A stretch of 64,000 bases of DNA from an uncultured Pseudomonadales bacterium (GCA_947489425.1 CANLDL010000002.1:806001-870000); one strand, 5' to 3'; shown: positions 47,018 through 57,143, counted from the stretch's first letter. The notes: a model not told the origin generated them from the sequence alone. Numbers and translations are program-made.

Positions 47018-49129
47018 ATGAAAATTTATTACCTGGCGGCTTTGCTGTCTTTTTATTTTTTGTCGTTTAACACTTATGCTCAGGGGCTTGGTCAAGCAAA
47101 CTCCGTAGAAACACTCGACACTCTAGTTATTACTAGTAGGCAAGAGAAGCTAACCGGATCACCAACATCGCCGACGGTAAAACAGGCAAGAGAAAAATTA
47201 AAAAAGATATCTGGCGGGATTGGCTTCGTCGAAGCGGAGGATTACCGCGATAATTTTACACAAAGCCTTGGCGATACATTAATTTTTACGCCTGGCGTTT
47301 TTGCCGATACTTCGGCCCAGCGTGAGAGCCGCATATCGATTCGAGGTTCTGGTTTAAACTCAACATTCGAGCGCCGTGGAATTACAGTGTTTCGCGATAA
47401 TGTTCCTATCACGCGTGCAAGTGGCATCACCGAGTTTCAAGAAATTGACCCCATCTCGATAAAGTATCTAGAGATTTACAAAGGTGCCAATGCATTAAGC
47501 TTAGGCACTGCATCACTCGGTGGTGCAATTAATATTGTAACGCCTACGGGACAAAATACTGAACAGGGTGCAAGTATTCGCGTAGAAGCGGGCAGTTTTG
47601 ATACCCAGCGCTATAACTTAAGCACTGCCGGTAAAAATAAAAACATTGACTATTACGCATCGCTAACTCGATTAGAAAGCGATGGTTTTAGACGCCAAAG
47701 CGAAGTCGATAGCCTTTATGGCTTTGGTAATATTGGCTTTAAGGTCAGCGACGATATTGAAACACGTTTTTTCTTCACCTCGGTGGATGATCGCTTTGAG
47801 TTGGCAGGTAGTGTTTCTGAACAAGAAGCACTTGATGACCCAAGTAGTGCAATCAATAGTACTTTTGTCCCAGCTTCTTTGGGCGGGCCAGGTAATTTTA
47901 CTGCCGAGGATGATGACTTTGACCGTAATTTAAAAGTTAATCGCCTATCAAATAAAACAAGCTTTAATTTTGGCCATCTACAATTAGAAACCGGTTTATG
48001 GTTTTCCAATCGTAAATTAGATCATGCCATCACTCGCTTCGTGGGAATTATTGATCAGGACGAAGATGAAATAGGTTTATCTTTGCGCTTGCACAACGAT
48101 AAAAACGACGCGAGTGACACTAAATGGGCAGTTGGTGTTATTGCCAACAAGAGTGAGAATGAAGCCAGAGTTTTTCAAAATAGTTTTGGTAAGCGCGGAG
48201 CGCTCACATCTGACGAAGTACAAAATGCTGAAAACCTAACCTTCTATAGCCAAATTAGCCACCCTATCAAAGATTCACTTTCTCTCATTGTTGCTGGCCA
48301 ATACGCTTATGCTTTTCGCGAAGAAGAAGGTGTTGGCAGAGAATCTTTTAATCAGTTTAGTCCAAGCATTGGACTACTATGGAATTTAGATAAATCGAGA
48401 CAGATTTACGCCAATATAAGTCGCGCTTTTGAAGTACCCGGTATTTCTGATTTGACCGCAGGAGGTGCTAACGATTTCGATCCGCTGGATGCACAGGAAT
48501 CAACAACTTTTGAGATAGGCAGTCGTGGTCAGCTAAGTTATTTATCTTGGGATGTCTCTGCATACTACAGTAAAGTTGAAAACGAATTTATTGATACCGA
48601 AAACCCTGTGGGCAGACCTGGCGTTACTGTTACTACAAATTCTGAGAGCGATACTATTCATGCAGGTTTAGAGCTTGGTTTTAATTTACATCCAACTATC
48701 GATACTCTGGAAGAGTTTGGTTTTTCTCTTGATTGGCGCAATAGCTATACCTATAACGACTTTAAATTTGATAATAACCCAACCTTTGGCAATAACACTT
48801 TAGCGGGTGTTCCTGAAAATATTTATGTGACTGAGCTCGTGCTTGAAAGCATTAATAATTGGTACATCGGTACTAATCTTCGCTATATACCCGAAGGCCC
48901 TTATGTTGATTTTGCAAATACAACACAAGTTGATGGCTATACGCTCGTTGGCTTAACCGCCGGCTGGGATATTACTAATGGGATGCGTATTTTTTCTTCG
49001 ATAGAAAATATTACCGATGAAGAGTTTATTTCGAATGTATCCACTGTATTCGAAGGTGACGCTAGCCAAAACTTATTTACACCGGGCCAGGGGCGTGCGT
49101 TTTATATCGGCATCTCCGCAAAACTTTAA
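47018..49129 (+). CDS. TonB-dependent outer-membrane receptor
   Basis: A 703-residue receptor. A signal peptide covers about 1-21 (ending TYAQG), followed by a TonB box-like DTLVITS. The plug domain (about 70-170) contains RESRISIRGSGLNSTFERRG, PITRASGITEFQEID and SLGGAINIVTP. The rest is the 22-strand barrel, ending AFYIGISAKL. The plug resembles FecA-type siderophore receptors; the ligand could be a ferric siderophore or another metal complex. DUF2946 and PepSY neighbours support metal uptake. Confidence 0.92.
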   Translation: MKIYYLAALLSFYFLSFNTYAQGLGQANSVETLDTLVITSRQEKLTGSPTSPTVKQAREKLKKISGGIGFVEAEDYRDNFTQSLGDTLIFTPGVFADTSAQRESRISIRGSGLNSTFERRGITVFRDNVPITRASGITEFQEIDPISIKYLEIYKGANALSLGTASLGGAINIVTPTGQNTEQGASIRVEAGSFDTQRYNLSTAGKNKNIDYYASLTRLESDGFRRQSEVDSLYGFGNIGFKVSDDIETRFFFTSVDDRFELAGSVSEQEALDDPSSAINSTFVPASLGGPGNFTAEDDDFDRNLKVNRLSNKTSFNFGHLQLETGLWFSNRKLDHAITRFVGIIDQDEDEIGLSLRLHNDKNDASDTKWAVGVIANKSENEARVFQNSFGKRGALTSDEVQNAENLTFYSQISHPIKDSLSLIVAGQYAYAFREEEGVGRESFNQFSPSIGLLWNLDKSRQIYANISRAFEVPGISDLTAGGANDFDPLDAQESTTFEIGSRGQLSYLSWDVSAYYSKVENEFIDTENPVGRPGVTVTTNSESDTIHAGLELGFNLHPTIDTLEEFGFSLDWRNSYTYNDFKFDNNPTFGNNTLAGVPENIYVTELVLESINNWYIGTNLRYIPEGPYVDFANTTQVDGYTLVGLTAGWDITNGMRIFSSIENITDEEFISNVSTVFEGDASQNLFTPGQGRAFYIGISAKL

Positions 49130-49190
49130 CGATTACAAATAACTGGGAGTTGAGGTAATAAAACCTCTTCTTCAAAAAAATGGTTGGCTT

Positions 49191-50699
49191 ATGTCTATTA
49201 TTAAAAATATACGTTTAACAAGTATGCATTGGCATAAATTTTTGGCTTGGAGTGGAGCCATTATTTTATGTATTTATCTTATCTCTGCAATTACACACCC
49301 ACTGGCTTCTTGGACTGGACCAAAAGCAGCAGCTTTTCGGCCACCCACAGCAGCTATGGATATTAAACACCTAAAAGCGATACCAAAAATTGCTGCCTCG
49401 CATGACTTATCAACCGCTGCCGTTGTTAAAATTATACCAAGTGATGGTTCGCCCTTATTGCAAGTGACAGAAGAAAACTTAACGCGGCGCTATTTTGATT
49501 TAAGCAGTTATAGAGAATTGCCCGACCATGATATGAAGCAAGCCCGCTGGCTTGCTTCATATTATAGTGGTGATAATGCTGTGGAGATTAAGTCTATTAG
49601 TTTGCAAACTGAGTTTGATGATAACTACCCCTGGGTTAATCGCCTTTTACCTGTCTACAAAGTAGAAGTAGACAGCGAGGATAATAAAGTACTTTATATT
49701 TATACGGAACTTAATGCACTGGCCAGTATTAGTAACGACTGGAAAAATCTACTCCAATTTATTTTTAAAAAACTGCATACATGGGACTTTTTAGATTCTA
49801 TCGATAATATTCGTGTCGTCTTAGTCGCTTTAATGATGCTGACACTTTTCTTATTCGTTTTATCTGGCATTGGTATGATCTTTACCTTTAAATCCAGAAA
49901 AATTATTTCGCCTTCAAGGCGATGGCATCGTCGCATTGCCTATCTTATATGGATACCTTTATTGGGGTTTAGTACAAGTGGGTTTTATCACTTATTACAA
50001 TCGGCTTATGGCGAAAACAATAGCGGTATAAAAACTCTAAAGCCCTTAGTACTTGATAAGGCCAACTTTAATAGTTTTGATGAGCCTATTGCTAATACAT
50101 TTTTAGGGAAGGATATTTCCGTATTTAATCAAATATCTATTATTAGTAATAACGATGAGATTTTTTACCGCGCATCGGTGCCTCATCATAGAGGAAAAAA
50201 ACATACTGCTCATAATGGTGACTATCATGCAAAAAGATATAAGGGGATTACAACTGAAAAAACTTCTTTTTACCTTTCAGCAAAAGATGGGTTAAACGTA
50301 TCGTTAAACGATAAAACTGTCTCTGAAGACATCGCTATGAACTACCTAAAGCAAATCCCTGACAATATAATATCCTCAAAAATTGTGACTCGCTTTGGGC
50401 CCGATTATGATTTTCGCAACAAGCGACTACCTGTTTGGAGAGTAAGTTTTAATAGCAACGCTCAAGATATTGTTTTTGTTGACCCTGTAACGGGTATTAT
50501 TGTCGATCATACAAAAAAATTCTCTCGCTACGAGAGGTACTCGTTTTCTTTTTTACATAAATGGAATTTACTAACACCTTTTATGGGCAGAAAAAATCGC
50601 GATATATTGGTTGTGTTTGTATTATTAGTATCACTTACCGCGCTAATTCTTGGAGTTATTACACTACTGAAGAGTTCACCCAGAAAAAGTTATAAATAA
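49191..50699 (+). CDS. PepSY domain-containing inner-membrane protein
   Basis: A 502-residue protein with four predicted membrane helices (about residues 16-36, 202-232, 244-264 and 472-495) and large periplasmic segments with PepSY-like repeats (YPWVNRLLPVYKVEVD, RNKRLPVWRVSFNSN, FVDPVTGIIVDHTKK). This PepSY_TM architecture is common next to TonB receptors and may reduce or move the imported metal complex. It is 61 bp after the receptor gene in the same direction. Confidence 0.87.
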   Translation: MSIIKNIRLTSMHWHKFLAWSGAIILCIYLISAITHPLASWTGPKAAAFRPPTAAMDIKHLKAIPKIAASHDLSTAAVVKIIPSDGSPLLQVTEENLTRRYFDLSSYRELPDHDMKQARWLASYYSGDNAVEIKSISLQTEFDDNYPWVNRLLPVYKVEVDSEDNKVLYIYTELNALASISNDWKNLLQFIFKKLHTWDFLDSIDNIRVVLVALMMLTLFLFVLSGIGMIFTFKSRKIISPSRRWHRRIAYLIWIPLLGFSTSGFYHLLQSAYGENNSGIKTLKPLVLDKANFNSFDEPIANTFLGKDISVFNQISIISNNDEIFYRASVPHHRGKKHTAHNGDYHAKRYKGITTEKTSFYLSAKDGLNVSLNDKTVSEDIAMNYLKQIPDNIISSKIVTRFGPDYDFRNKRLPVWRVSFNSNAQDIVFVDPVTGIIVDHTKKFSRYERYSFSFLHKWNLLTPFMGRKNRDILVVFVLLVSLTALILGVITLLKSSPRKSYK

Positions 50700-50729
50700 T
50701 TTATAAACCAAGATTACACTCAATGTGCC

Positions 50730-51152
50730 CTAGGCAAAAAGAACTAGGGCATAAATGGGCCAAAAAATGCTAATTACAGCCAATAAGATAATAGTCAACA
50801 AAGTTAACACCATGCCTATGAACCTTAGTTTAAAGTTTGTGACTGTCATACCATAGGCATGTAAAAGGCGGCCAACAACAAAAATAACACCGGCGCCATT
50901 AACTAGCGTAGTGCTGAACTGCTGAAACTCCACAAAAAACAAAAGTAGTAAAAAGACGGGAATATACTGCCCTGCATTATTGTGTACCGTAATGGCAAGT
51001 GCTAATTCCCTAATAGTTTTCCCCTCTTTATTTTTATCGCCATAGGAAATTTTATGTTTACGGCGCTGGCCAATAACACGAAAGGATAAATAGATATACA
51101 GTAATGCCAATAAGCCTGCGTAACAGGCCGTATAGATGATTGCATCGGTCAT
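50730..51152 (-). CDS. MAPEG family membrane protein
   Basis: A 140-residue membrane protein with four helices. FRVIGQRRKHKISYGDKNK after helix 1, the HNNAGQYIPVFLLLLFF segment and VGRLLHAYGMT with its conserved Arg/His are MAPEG hallmarks. Family members are glutathione-dependent or eicosanoid-metabolising enzymes; bacterial roles are uncertain. It converges with the PepSY gene; a hairpin (TGCCCTAG and CTAGGGCA, 50726-50751) overlaps its last codons. Confidence 0.88.
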   Translation of the reverse strand: MTDAIIYTACYAGLLALLYIYLSFRVIGQRRKHKISYGDKNKEGKTIRELALAITVHNNAGQYIPVFLLLLFFVEFQQFSTTLVNGAGVIFVVGRLLHAYGMTVTNFKLRFIGMVLTLLTIILLAVISIFWPIYALVLFA

Positions 51153-51200
51153 AATTGATATGCTCTTTATGTATTTATATTCTCGTTCTTAATCGAAAGC

Positions 51201-53432
51201 TTAGAGCGCAACCAAGTTTGCATACTGCAATACTAGCCATTTACTGCCGTCGTCATCAAAGTTGACCTGCACTCTTGCAGCACCACCTTGGCCTTCGAAG
51301 TGAATAATAACGCCATCGCCAAACTTTTTGTGGGCCACTCTCTGACCTAAATAAAACCCTTCTTGATTATCATTTTTCTCGATACTTTTATAAGAGGGCT
51401 TAGAGTAGCTTGCGCCATAATTTACCGGCCTTTTCACCTCGGTTTTTAGGCGAATCTCGTGCAGGCACTCTTCGGGTATTTCTTTAACGAAGCGAGAGAC
51501 ACGATTAAACGTCTCTGTACCATGCATACGCCTTGCTTCGGCATAACTAATAGTGAGCTTTTCCATCGCACGAGTAATGCCCACGTAACAGAGTCGGCGT
51601 TCTTCTTCTAGGCGATCGGGATCTTCGATAGACATTTTATGAGGGAATAAATTTTCTTCCATACCCGCAATAAACACGCAAGGAAATTCCAAGCCCTTTG
51701 CCGAGTGCAGTGTCATCAGTTGTACAGCATCGTCGTACTCATCAGCTTGGGTGTCGCCTGCATCGAGTGATGCACTGTCTAAAAATTGCATTAGCAAAGA
51801 TGGCTCATCCCCATCATCGCCTAAATCGTTTTGATCCAAAGGTGTTGCAGCATCGGCAGGGTTGAATACCTTACAGGCATTCACGAGTTCTTCTAAGTTT
51901 TCTACACGCGCCTGCCCCTTTTCACCTTTCTCGTTGCGATGAAACTCCAGTAAACCCGTTTGTTTAAGTACACCGTCGGCTTGTTCATCTAAAGGCTTGT
52001 CAGTATTATTTTTTTCAAGGTTATCGATAAGCTCAATAAAACTAGCGACAGCATTAGCCGCTCTGGCGGTTAGGCCTTTATTGGCTATTAATTTTTGTGC
52101 CGCTTGCCAGAGAGAGCAGCCCTCACTACGCGCATGTAGGCGAATATTATCAACAGTTTTGCCACCAATACCTCTTGTTGGTGTATTGATTACACGCTCA
52201 AGCGCGGTATCGTCATGTCGGTTGACCATTAAGCGCAGATAAGACAGAGCATTTTTAATCTCTAGGCGATCGTAAAATCGTTGACCGCCATAAATACGAT
52301 AGGCGATATTTTCCCGCAGTAATACTTCCTCCAAAACACGCGACTGTGCATTGGAGCGGTAAACAATAGCGCAACTATCATAGCGGCGGCCTTCTTTAAC
52401 CCAGCTTGCAATATTGTTAACAATAAAACGTGCTTCATCTTGCTCGTTAAAGGCAGCATATAAACTGATCTTCTCGCCTTCTTTACCATCGGTCCACAGC
52501 TCTTTACCGAGGCGGCCATGATTATTGGTAATCACACCATTGGCAGCCTTTAGTATTAAACCTGTAGATCGGTAGTTTTGCTCAAGGCGAACGGTTTGTG
52601 GCTTGCTAAAATCCTCCTCAAAGCGCTGGATGTTTTCTATTTTTGCACCACGCCAACCATAGATAGATTGATCATCATCACCCACGGCGGATACAAAACC
52701 TGTTTGACCCGCCAATACACGTAGCCACGCATATTGGATGGTATTGGTATCTTGAAATTCGTCGACTAACAAAAAGGGAAACCGGTGTTGATAATGCGCA
52801 AGGATATCGGGCTTGTTGAGTAATAATTCGTGGGCTCGCAATAACAGCTCACCAAAATCCACTAAACCCGATTGACGACACAACTCCTCATAAGCGCTAT
52901 AAACGCTAAGCATGGTTGTCTCGTAAGGGTCTGCACTTGGGCGAATGTACTGTGGGCGAATACCTTCATCTTTTTGGTGGTTGATATACCACTGGGCTTG
53001 CCTTGGCGGCCAACGGGTTTCATCGAGCTGTAGGTTTTGGCAGATACGCTTAATTAAACGCAGCTGATCGTCACTATCGAGTATTTGAAAGGCTTGTGGG
53101 AGACCAACATCCTGCCAATGAGTTTTTAATAGACGGTGGGCAAGGCCATGAAAAGTGCCTACCCACATGGCGCGAGTGGAACCAACAAAGGTCCCCGTAA
53201 GTAGTGCCTCTAGGCGTGCGCGCATTTCTTTGGCAGCTTTATTGGTAAAGGTCACCGCCATAATAGAGTAGGGCGATACATTCTCTACTTGAATTAACCA
53301 AGCAATGCGGTGTACAAGCACACGTGTTTTACCACTACCCGCACCAGCCAAGATCAATTGATTACTTGGTTTTGCAGTAACTGCCTCACGTTGAGCTTCA
53401 TTTAGCCCATCCAGTATTTGAGAAACATCCAT
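51201..53432 (-). CDS. uvrD: DNA helicase II UvrD
   Basis: A 743-residue superfamily 1A helicase. Q motif LNEAQREAV, Walker A GAGSGKT (30-36), motif Ia FTNKAAKEMRARL, motif II LVDEFQDTN, motif III VGDDDQSIYGWRGA, motif IV RLEQNYRST, motif V MTLHSAKGLEF and motif VI CYVGITRAMEKL are all visible. It unwinds DNA in mismatch and excision repair. Length is that of UvrD rather than Rep. It stands alone, 48 bp downstream of the MAPEG gene. Confidence 0.95.
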   Translation of the reverse strand: MDVSQILDGLNEAQREAVTAKPSNQLILAGAGSGKTRVLVHRIAWLIQVENVSPYSIMAVTFTNKAAKEMRARLEALLTGTFVGSTRAMWVGTFHGLAHRLLKTHWQDVGLPQAFQILDSDDQLRLIKRICQNLQLDETRWPPRQAQWYINHQKDEGIRPQYIRPSADPYETTMLSVYSAYEELCRQSGLVDFGELLLRAHELLLNKPDILAHYQHRFPFLLVDEFQDTNTIQYAWLRVLAGQTGFVSAVGDDDQSIYGWRGAKIENIQRFEEDFSKPQTVRLEQNYRSTGLILKAANGVITNNHGRLGKELWTDGKEGEKISLYAAFNEQDEARFIVNNIASWVKEGRRYDSCAIVYRSNAQSRVLEEVLLRENIAYRIYGGQRFYDRLEIKNALSYLRLMVNRHDDTALERVINTPTRGIGGKTVDNIRLHARSEGCSLWQAAQKLIANKGLTARAANAVASFIELIDNLEKNNTDKPLDEQADGVLKQTGLLEFHRNEKGEKGQARVENLEELVNACKVFNPADAATPLDQNDLGDDGDEPSLLMQFLDSASLDAGDTQADEYDDAVQLMTLHSAKGLEFPCVFIAGMEENLFPHKMSIEDPDRLEEERRLCYVGITRAMEKLTISYAEARRMHGTETFNRVSRFVKEIPEECLHEIRLKTEVKRPVNYGASYSKPSYKSIEKNDNQEGFYLGQRVAHKKFGDGVIIHFEGQGGAARVQVNFDDDGSKWLVLQYANLVAL

Positions 53433-53638
53433 TAAAGTTAAGCCTAACTATCGAAGAATATAGACTGCTTATTCTATCAATACTGTAAATTTATTCAGCA
53501 CTTTTTATATAAAAACTGTGATCCAGGCAGACAGAGCTGCAAATACTAGAAGTATCAGCTCTCGGCCTTTCTTAGGAGAGTAGATAGGGTATTAGGCCCA
53601 GCGAGCTAGGCCATCCTTACAAAATATTGATCTCGTAC

Positions 53639-54439
53639 TTAATTAGTCGATTGTGCTTTTAATTTTTCGATACTGCGATCAATCATCGCTTTAAGCTCGC
53701 CGGTAGATTCTAGTACATCAACTTCTTTGTCAATAATATTCTTTAGAGCTGATGCATATTTATAACTACGTGAAATTAACAGGTAAAATTTTTCTTTCTC
53801 TACACCTGGAATGGGCTGAGAGCCTAACCCATACTCCTTAATAAAATTTGTACTTATGTGCGAAAAGCTCACGAATGCCTCATAGCGTGCTAAAAATAAA
53901 TCACAGCGTTTTCTATCGGTTTTTTCAACGAGCTGACTAAAATTTCTTGTTCCCATATCGACTCGATCCATGTCGACGCCAAAATTACTATAGTTATATC
54001 CAAGCAAACCACAGACCGAATATTTTTTTAAATCATCTGTCGATCGTATATTCAATCCATTGGGGAAGTTTTTCTTAATGTAAAAATAGCTGGGAGTTAT
54101 ACTGTAGTAGTCTCGGCTCAATAAGTATTTGCTGTCTCTTTCTTTACTGTACGAAGAGCTGGTTGCTATATGAAATTCTTCTCCACGATCAACTGACTGC
54201 AGGCAGCGTTTCCAAGGCTGCATTTTAAATATAGATTTTAATTCGCTCTTCGATAGTATTCTGGAAAGTACATCAACATCATAACCATGAACCTGTTTAT
54301 CAGATGTTTCATAAATATAAGGCGGCCAACCAGATCCGTCACCACAAATATTAATAGTACTTCCTATGGGAATATCAGTAGCCATAGAAGTCGCTGTGTA
54401 AGTTAAATAAATTGCAGCGACTAAACTTTTTAACAACAT
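53639..54439 (-). CDS. Periplasmic substrate-binding protein (PBP2 / SBP_bac_3-like)
   Basis: A 266-residue exported protein. The ATG at 54439 has AGAGG six bases upstream and opens a clean signal peptide (MLLKSLVAAIYLTYTATSMA); the frame extends 30 codons further but without this feature. The mature part begins INICGDGSGWPPYIY and continues YDVDVLSRILSKSELKSIFKMQPWKRCLQ, typical of transporter family 3 binding proteins. No permease or ATPase genes adjoin it, so it is an orphan; the ligand is unknown, perhaps an amino acid. Confidence 0.82.
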   Translation of the reverse strand: MLLKSLVAAIYLTYTATSMATDIPIGSTINICGDGSGWPPYIYETSDKQVHGYDVDVLSRILSKSELKSIFKMQPWKRCLQSVDRGEEFHIATSSSYSKERDSKYLLSRDYYSITPSYFYIKKNFPNGLNIRSTDDLKKYSVCGLLGYNYSNFGVDMDRVDMGTRNFSQLVEKTDRKRCDLFLARYEAFVSFSHISTNFIKEYGLGSQPIPGVEKEKFYLLISRSYKYASALKNIIDKEVDVLESTGELKAMIDRSIEKLKAQSTN

Positions 54440-54740
54440 AATCAGCCTCTTAAAAGTAAAAAAAACACTAAATGAGATAATAAATCTCATTATTATTATT
54501 TTTTGAATTAGTTTTAATTGTTGCCTCACAGCTTATAATAAAGAATTTAAAGGTAATTAGCCCCAGCCAAACATTGACTATAGACCCAAGCATTGGCGCT
54601 AAAATATTAGGGTAAAATTTACAGAAATAGACAGCACTTAATAAAAGATTAAACGCTTTACTGTGAAGATATTTTTGATGATGAGCTAAATGGTGGTTGA
54701 CAGAAAATCAACAGGGATTAAATGAATAAGGCAGTTTCTA
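54440..54740. other. Gap between the binding-protein gene and the SRPBCC gene
   Basis: A 301-bp AT-rich region upstream of the binding protein gene, presumably its promoter. I see no hairpin terminator with a T run, no small ORF and no RNA gene. Confidence 0.4.
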
Positions 54741-55292
54741 TTAATTTAACTCTGCTTCTTCATCTTCAGCGACTTGCTTAAGGCGATTCATCACTAGAGG
54801 CAGCTCTTTTTTAAATGATTTATTCAAAAAGAAAAATAAGATACCCGTTAATGGGCCTTTAAAATTAACTTCGTGGGTAAAAATCGTCTCACCTATGTCA
54901 CTCTTCTCAAAGTAGCGCTGTAGATCTAAGGAGTTGTAAAAGGGCAGGTATAATTTCTCTGTAAAATAATAACCTTCTTTATAGCGCGTTATTTTGAATT
55001 TAGTTTTAGGTGCACCAGAGGCTTTAACATAGCCAATAGCACCCTTTTCAAAGACCTTAGGATCTTTTAAGTATGAATACTGTAATAGGGTATCAAACTT
55101 TTTCCAGTTTTCTACATCCGCCCATAACCTCCAGAGCGTCTCTTGCTTGGCCATGGTTTTTACGGAATATTTAAAAGAGTATTTGGGGAGCTTTATTATT
55201 TTATCGGTAACTGCATTATCTGCAGCTGCTAGAGTGAATAGTGAGATAAATAAAAAAAATCCTATCGAACTTACCTTATAAAATAATTTGAT
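54741..55292 (-). CDS. Exported SRPBCC/START-like protein with non-AUG (AUC) or lost start
   Basis: A 183-codon frame. The first in-frame ATG (55154) would give a 137-residue product lacking the first strand of the fold. Upstream, the frame is open back to the glmS stop and encodes a good signal peptide (KLFYKVSSIGFFLF, then LAAADNAV) and KYSFKYSVKTMAKQETLW. The frame holds no ATG, GTG or TTG. The ATC at 55292 has GGAG six bases upstream and replaces Met exactly where a start is expected. The body (LWRLWADVENWKKFD; TKFKITRYKEGYYFTEKL; FTHEVNFKGPLTGILF) fits a polyketide cyclase/SRPBCC domain. The ligand is unknown. It directly follows glmS. Confidence 0.65.
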   Translation of the reverse strand: MKLFYKVSSIGFFLFISLFTLAAADNAVTDKIIKLPKYSFKYSVKTMAKQETLWRLWADVENWKKFDTLLQYSYLKDPKVFEKGAIGYVKASGAPKTKFKITRYKEGYYFTEKLYLPFYNSLDLQRYFEKSDIGETIFTHEVNFKGPLTGILFFFLNKSFKKELPLVMNRLKQVAEDEEAELN

Positions 55293-55316
55293 AACTCTCT
55301 CCAGTGAATTTATTGA

Positions 55317-57143
55317 TTACTCAACAGTTACCGATTTAGCTAAATTCCTTGGTTGGTCTACGTCTGTACCTTTTTGTATAGCCACATGATAAGACAATAA
55401 CTGTAGAGGTAGTGTATATACAATAGCTGTTAGGCCATGAGGTACCTTAGGTAGGTGTATGACTCTAAATTCATTGGTTTCTTTAAAGTCTGTATTGGTA
55501 TCGGCAAAGACAAATAATTGCCCACCTCGTGCATGGACTTCTTCTAAATTAGATTTCAATTTATCAATAAGTTCATCATTGGGCGCAACAGAAATAACCG
55601 GCATGTCGCTATCAACTAGTGCAAGTGGGCCGTGTTTAAGTTCACCAGCGGGGTAGGCCTCTGCGTGTATATAGGAGATCTCTTTAAGTTTTAGTGCGCC
55701 TTCTAGAGCAATAGGGTAGTGGATACCCCTACCTAAAAATAGTGCATGATGTTTTTCTACAAAAACTTCGCTTAATAATTCGATTTCTTTATCAAGTGTT
55801 AATACTTGCTCGCACAAAGTAGGTAATTTTTTAAGCGCTGCGACCATATCTCCTTCTTGCTCAGGGCTTAGCCCTTTTCGGCGGCCCAATACGATGCTTA
55901 ATAATTGCAGCGCAACTAGCTGTGTTGTAAATGCCTTGGTTGAAGCCACACCAATTTCAGTGCCTGCCTCTGTCATTAGGCTGAGCTCCGACTCACGTAC
56001 TAGAGCACTATTAGGTACATTACAAATAGTCAGCGACGACAAATAGCCTTCGAGCTTTGCTTTACGTAGTGCCGCTAAAGTATCGGCAGTTTCGCCCGAT
56101 TGAGAAATAGTTACAATTAGGGAGTTTTTAGGGACAACGACTTTTCTATAGCGAAATTCGCTGGCAACTTCGATAGAGCAAGCGATATTACCCCAGCTTT
56201 CTAGCCAGTATTTTGCCACCATGCCTGCATGATAGCTCGTACCACAGGCAATAATTTGTACATGCTCAACTTGATCAAATATTGCTTTGGCACTCGCGCC
56301 AAAACAAGCTTCTAGTACTTGGTTTTTACCCAATCTCCCTTGAAGAGTTTGCTGTATAACTTGCGGCTGCTCATAAATTTCTTTGAGCATGTAGTGACGG
56401 TATTCACCTCTAGTCGCTGTTTGTTCATTACCCACGAGCTTTTCTTGGGCTCGCTCAACTTTCTCAAGATTTTTATCAACAATAGAAATACTATCTGTGG
56501 TAATTTCAGCAATATCACCTTCTTCTAGGTAAATAAATCGATCGGTCACTTGTCGTAGGGCGAGCTGGTCCGAGGCAATAAAGTTTTCATCAATACCCAC
56601 ACCAATGACTAAGGGGCTGCCTTCTCTGGTGACAATAATTCGCTCAGGATCATTGGCATCGATGACCGCAAGGGCGTAAGCACCTTCGCAACGTGCAACC
56701 GTTTTTGCGACTGCGTTAAATAAGTTTTCACCTGCTTTTATAAAATCATTGACTAAATGTGCAATGACTTCTGTATCGGTATCGCTAATAAACTCATAAC
56801 CACTTTCTATTAATTCTTTTTTTAAGATCTCGTGGTTTTCGATAATACCGTTGTGTACAACAGCAATATTACTTGATTGGTGCGGGTGCGCATTGATTTG
56901 TGTTGGTTTGCCGTGTGTTGCCCAACGAGTATGAGCGATACCAATGGTTGCTTTAGCTGGCATTTTTTTTAGCGTATCTTCAAGGTTAATAACCTTGCCT
57001 GACTCTTTTCTTATCTCAAGTTTATTTTCCTGTACAACGGCAAGGCCTGCGGAATCATAACCTCTATATTCGAGGCGCCGTAAACCTTCTAATAGTATAT
57101 TTGTGACATTACGGCTTGAGATAGCACCAACAATTCCACACAT
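55317..57143 (-). CDS. glmS: Glutamine--fructose-6-phosphate aminotransferase GlmS
   Basis: A 608-residue enzyme making glucosamine-6-phosphate for peptidoglycan and LPS. The N-terminal glutaminase domain begins MCGIVGAI with catalytic Cys2 and has HTRWATHGKPT and NAHPH. Two SIS domains follow (IACGTSYHAGM; ISQSGETADT; GRGIHYPIALEGALKLKE). It ends LAKSVTVE as expected. AGGA lies upstream of the ATG. It is 31 bp after glmU; no glmS ribozyme is expected or seen. Confidence 0.97.
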   Translation of the reverse strand: MCGIVGAISSRNVTNILLEGLRRLEYRGYDSAGLAVVQENKLEIRKESGKVINLEDTLKKMPAKATIGIAHTRWATHGKPTQINAHPHQSSNIAVVHNGIIENHEILKKELIESGYEFISDTDTEVIAHLVNDFIKAGENLFNAVAKTVARCEGAYALAVIDANDPERIIVTREGSPLVIGVGIDENFIASDQLALRQVTDRFIYLEEGDIAEITTDSISIVDKNLEKVERAQEKLVGNEQTATRGEYRHYMLKEIYEQPQVIQQTLQGRLGKNQVLEACFGASAKAIFDQVEHVQIIACGTSYHAGMVAKYWLESWGNIACSIEVASEFRYRKVVVPKNSLIVTISQSGETADTLAALRKAKLEGYLSSLTICNVPNSALVRESELSLMTEAGTEIGVASTKAFTTQLVALQLLSIVLGRRKGLSPEQEGDMVAALKKLPTLCEQVLTLDKEIELLSEVFVEKHHALFLGRGIHYPIALEGALKLKEISYIHAEAYPAGELKHGPLALVDSDMPVISVAPNDELIDKLKSNLEEVHARGGQLFVFADTNTDFKETNEFRVIHLPKVPHGLTAIVYTLPLQLLSYHVAIQKGTDVDQPRNLAKSVTVE

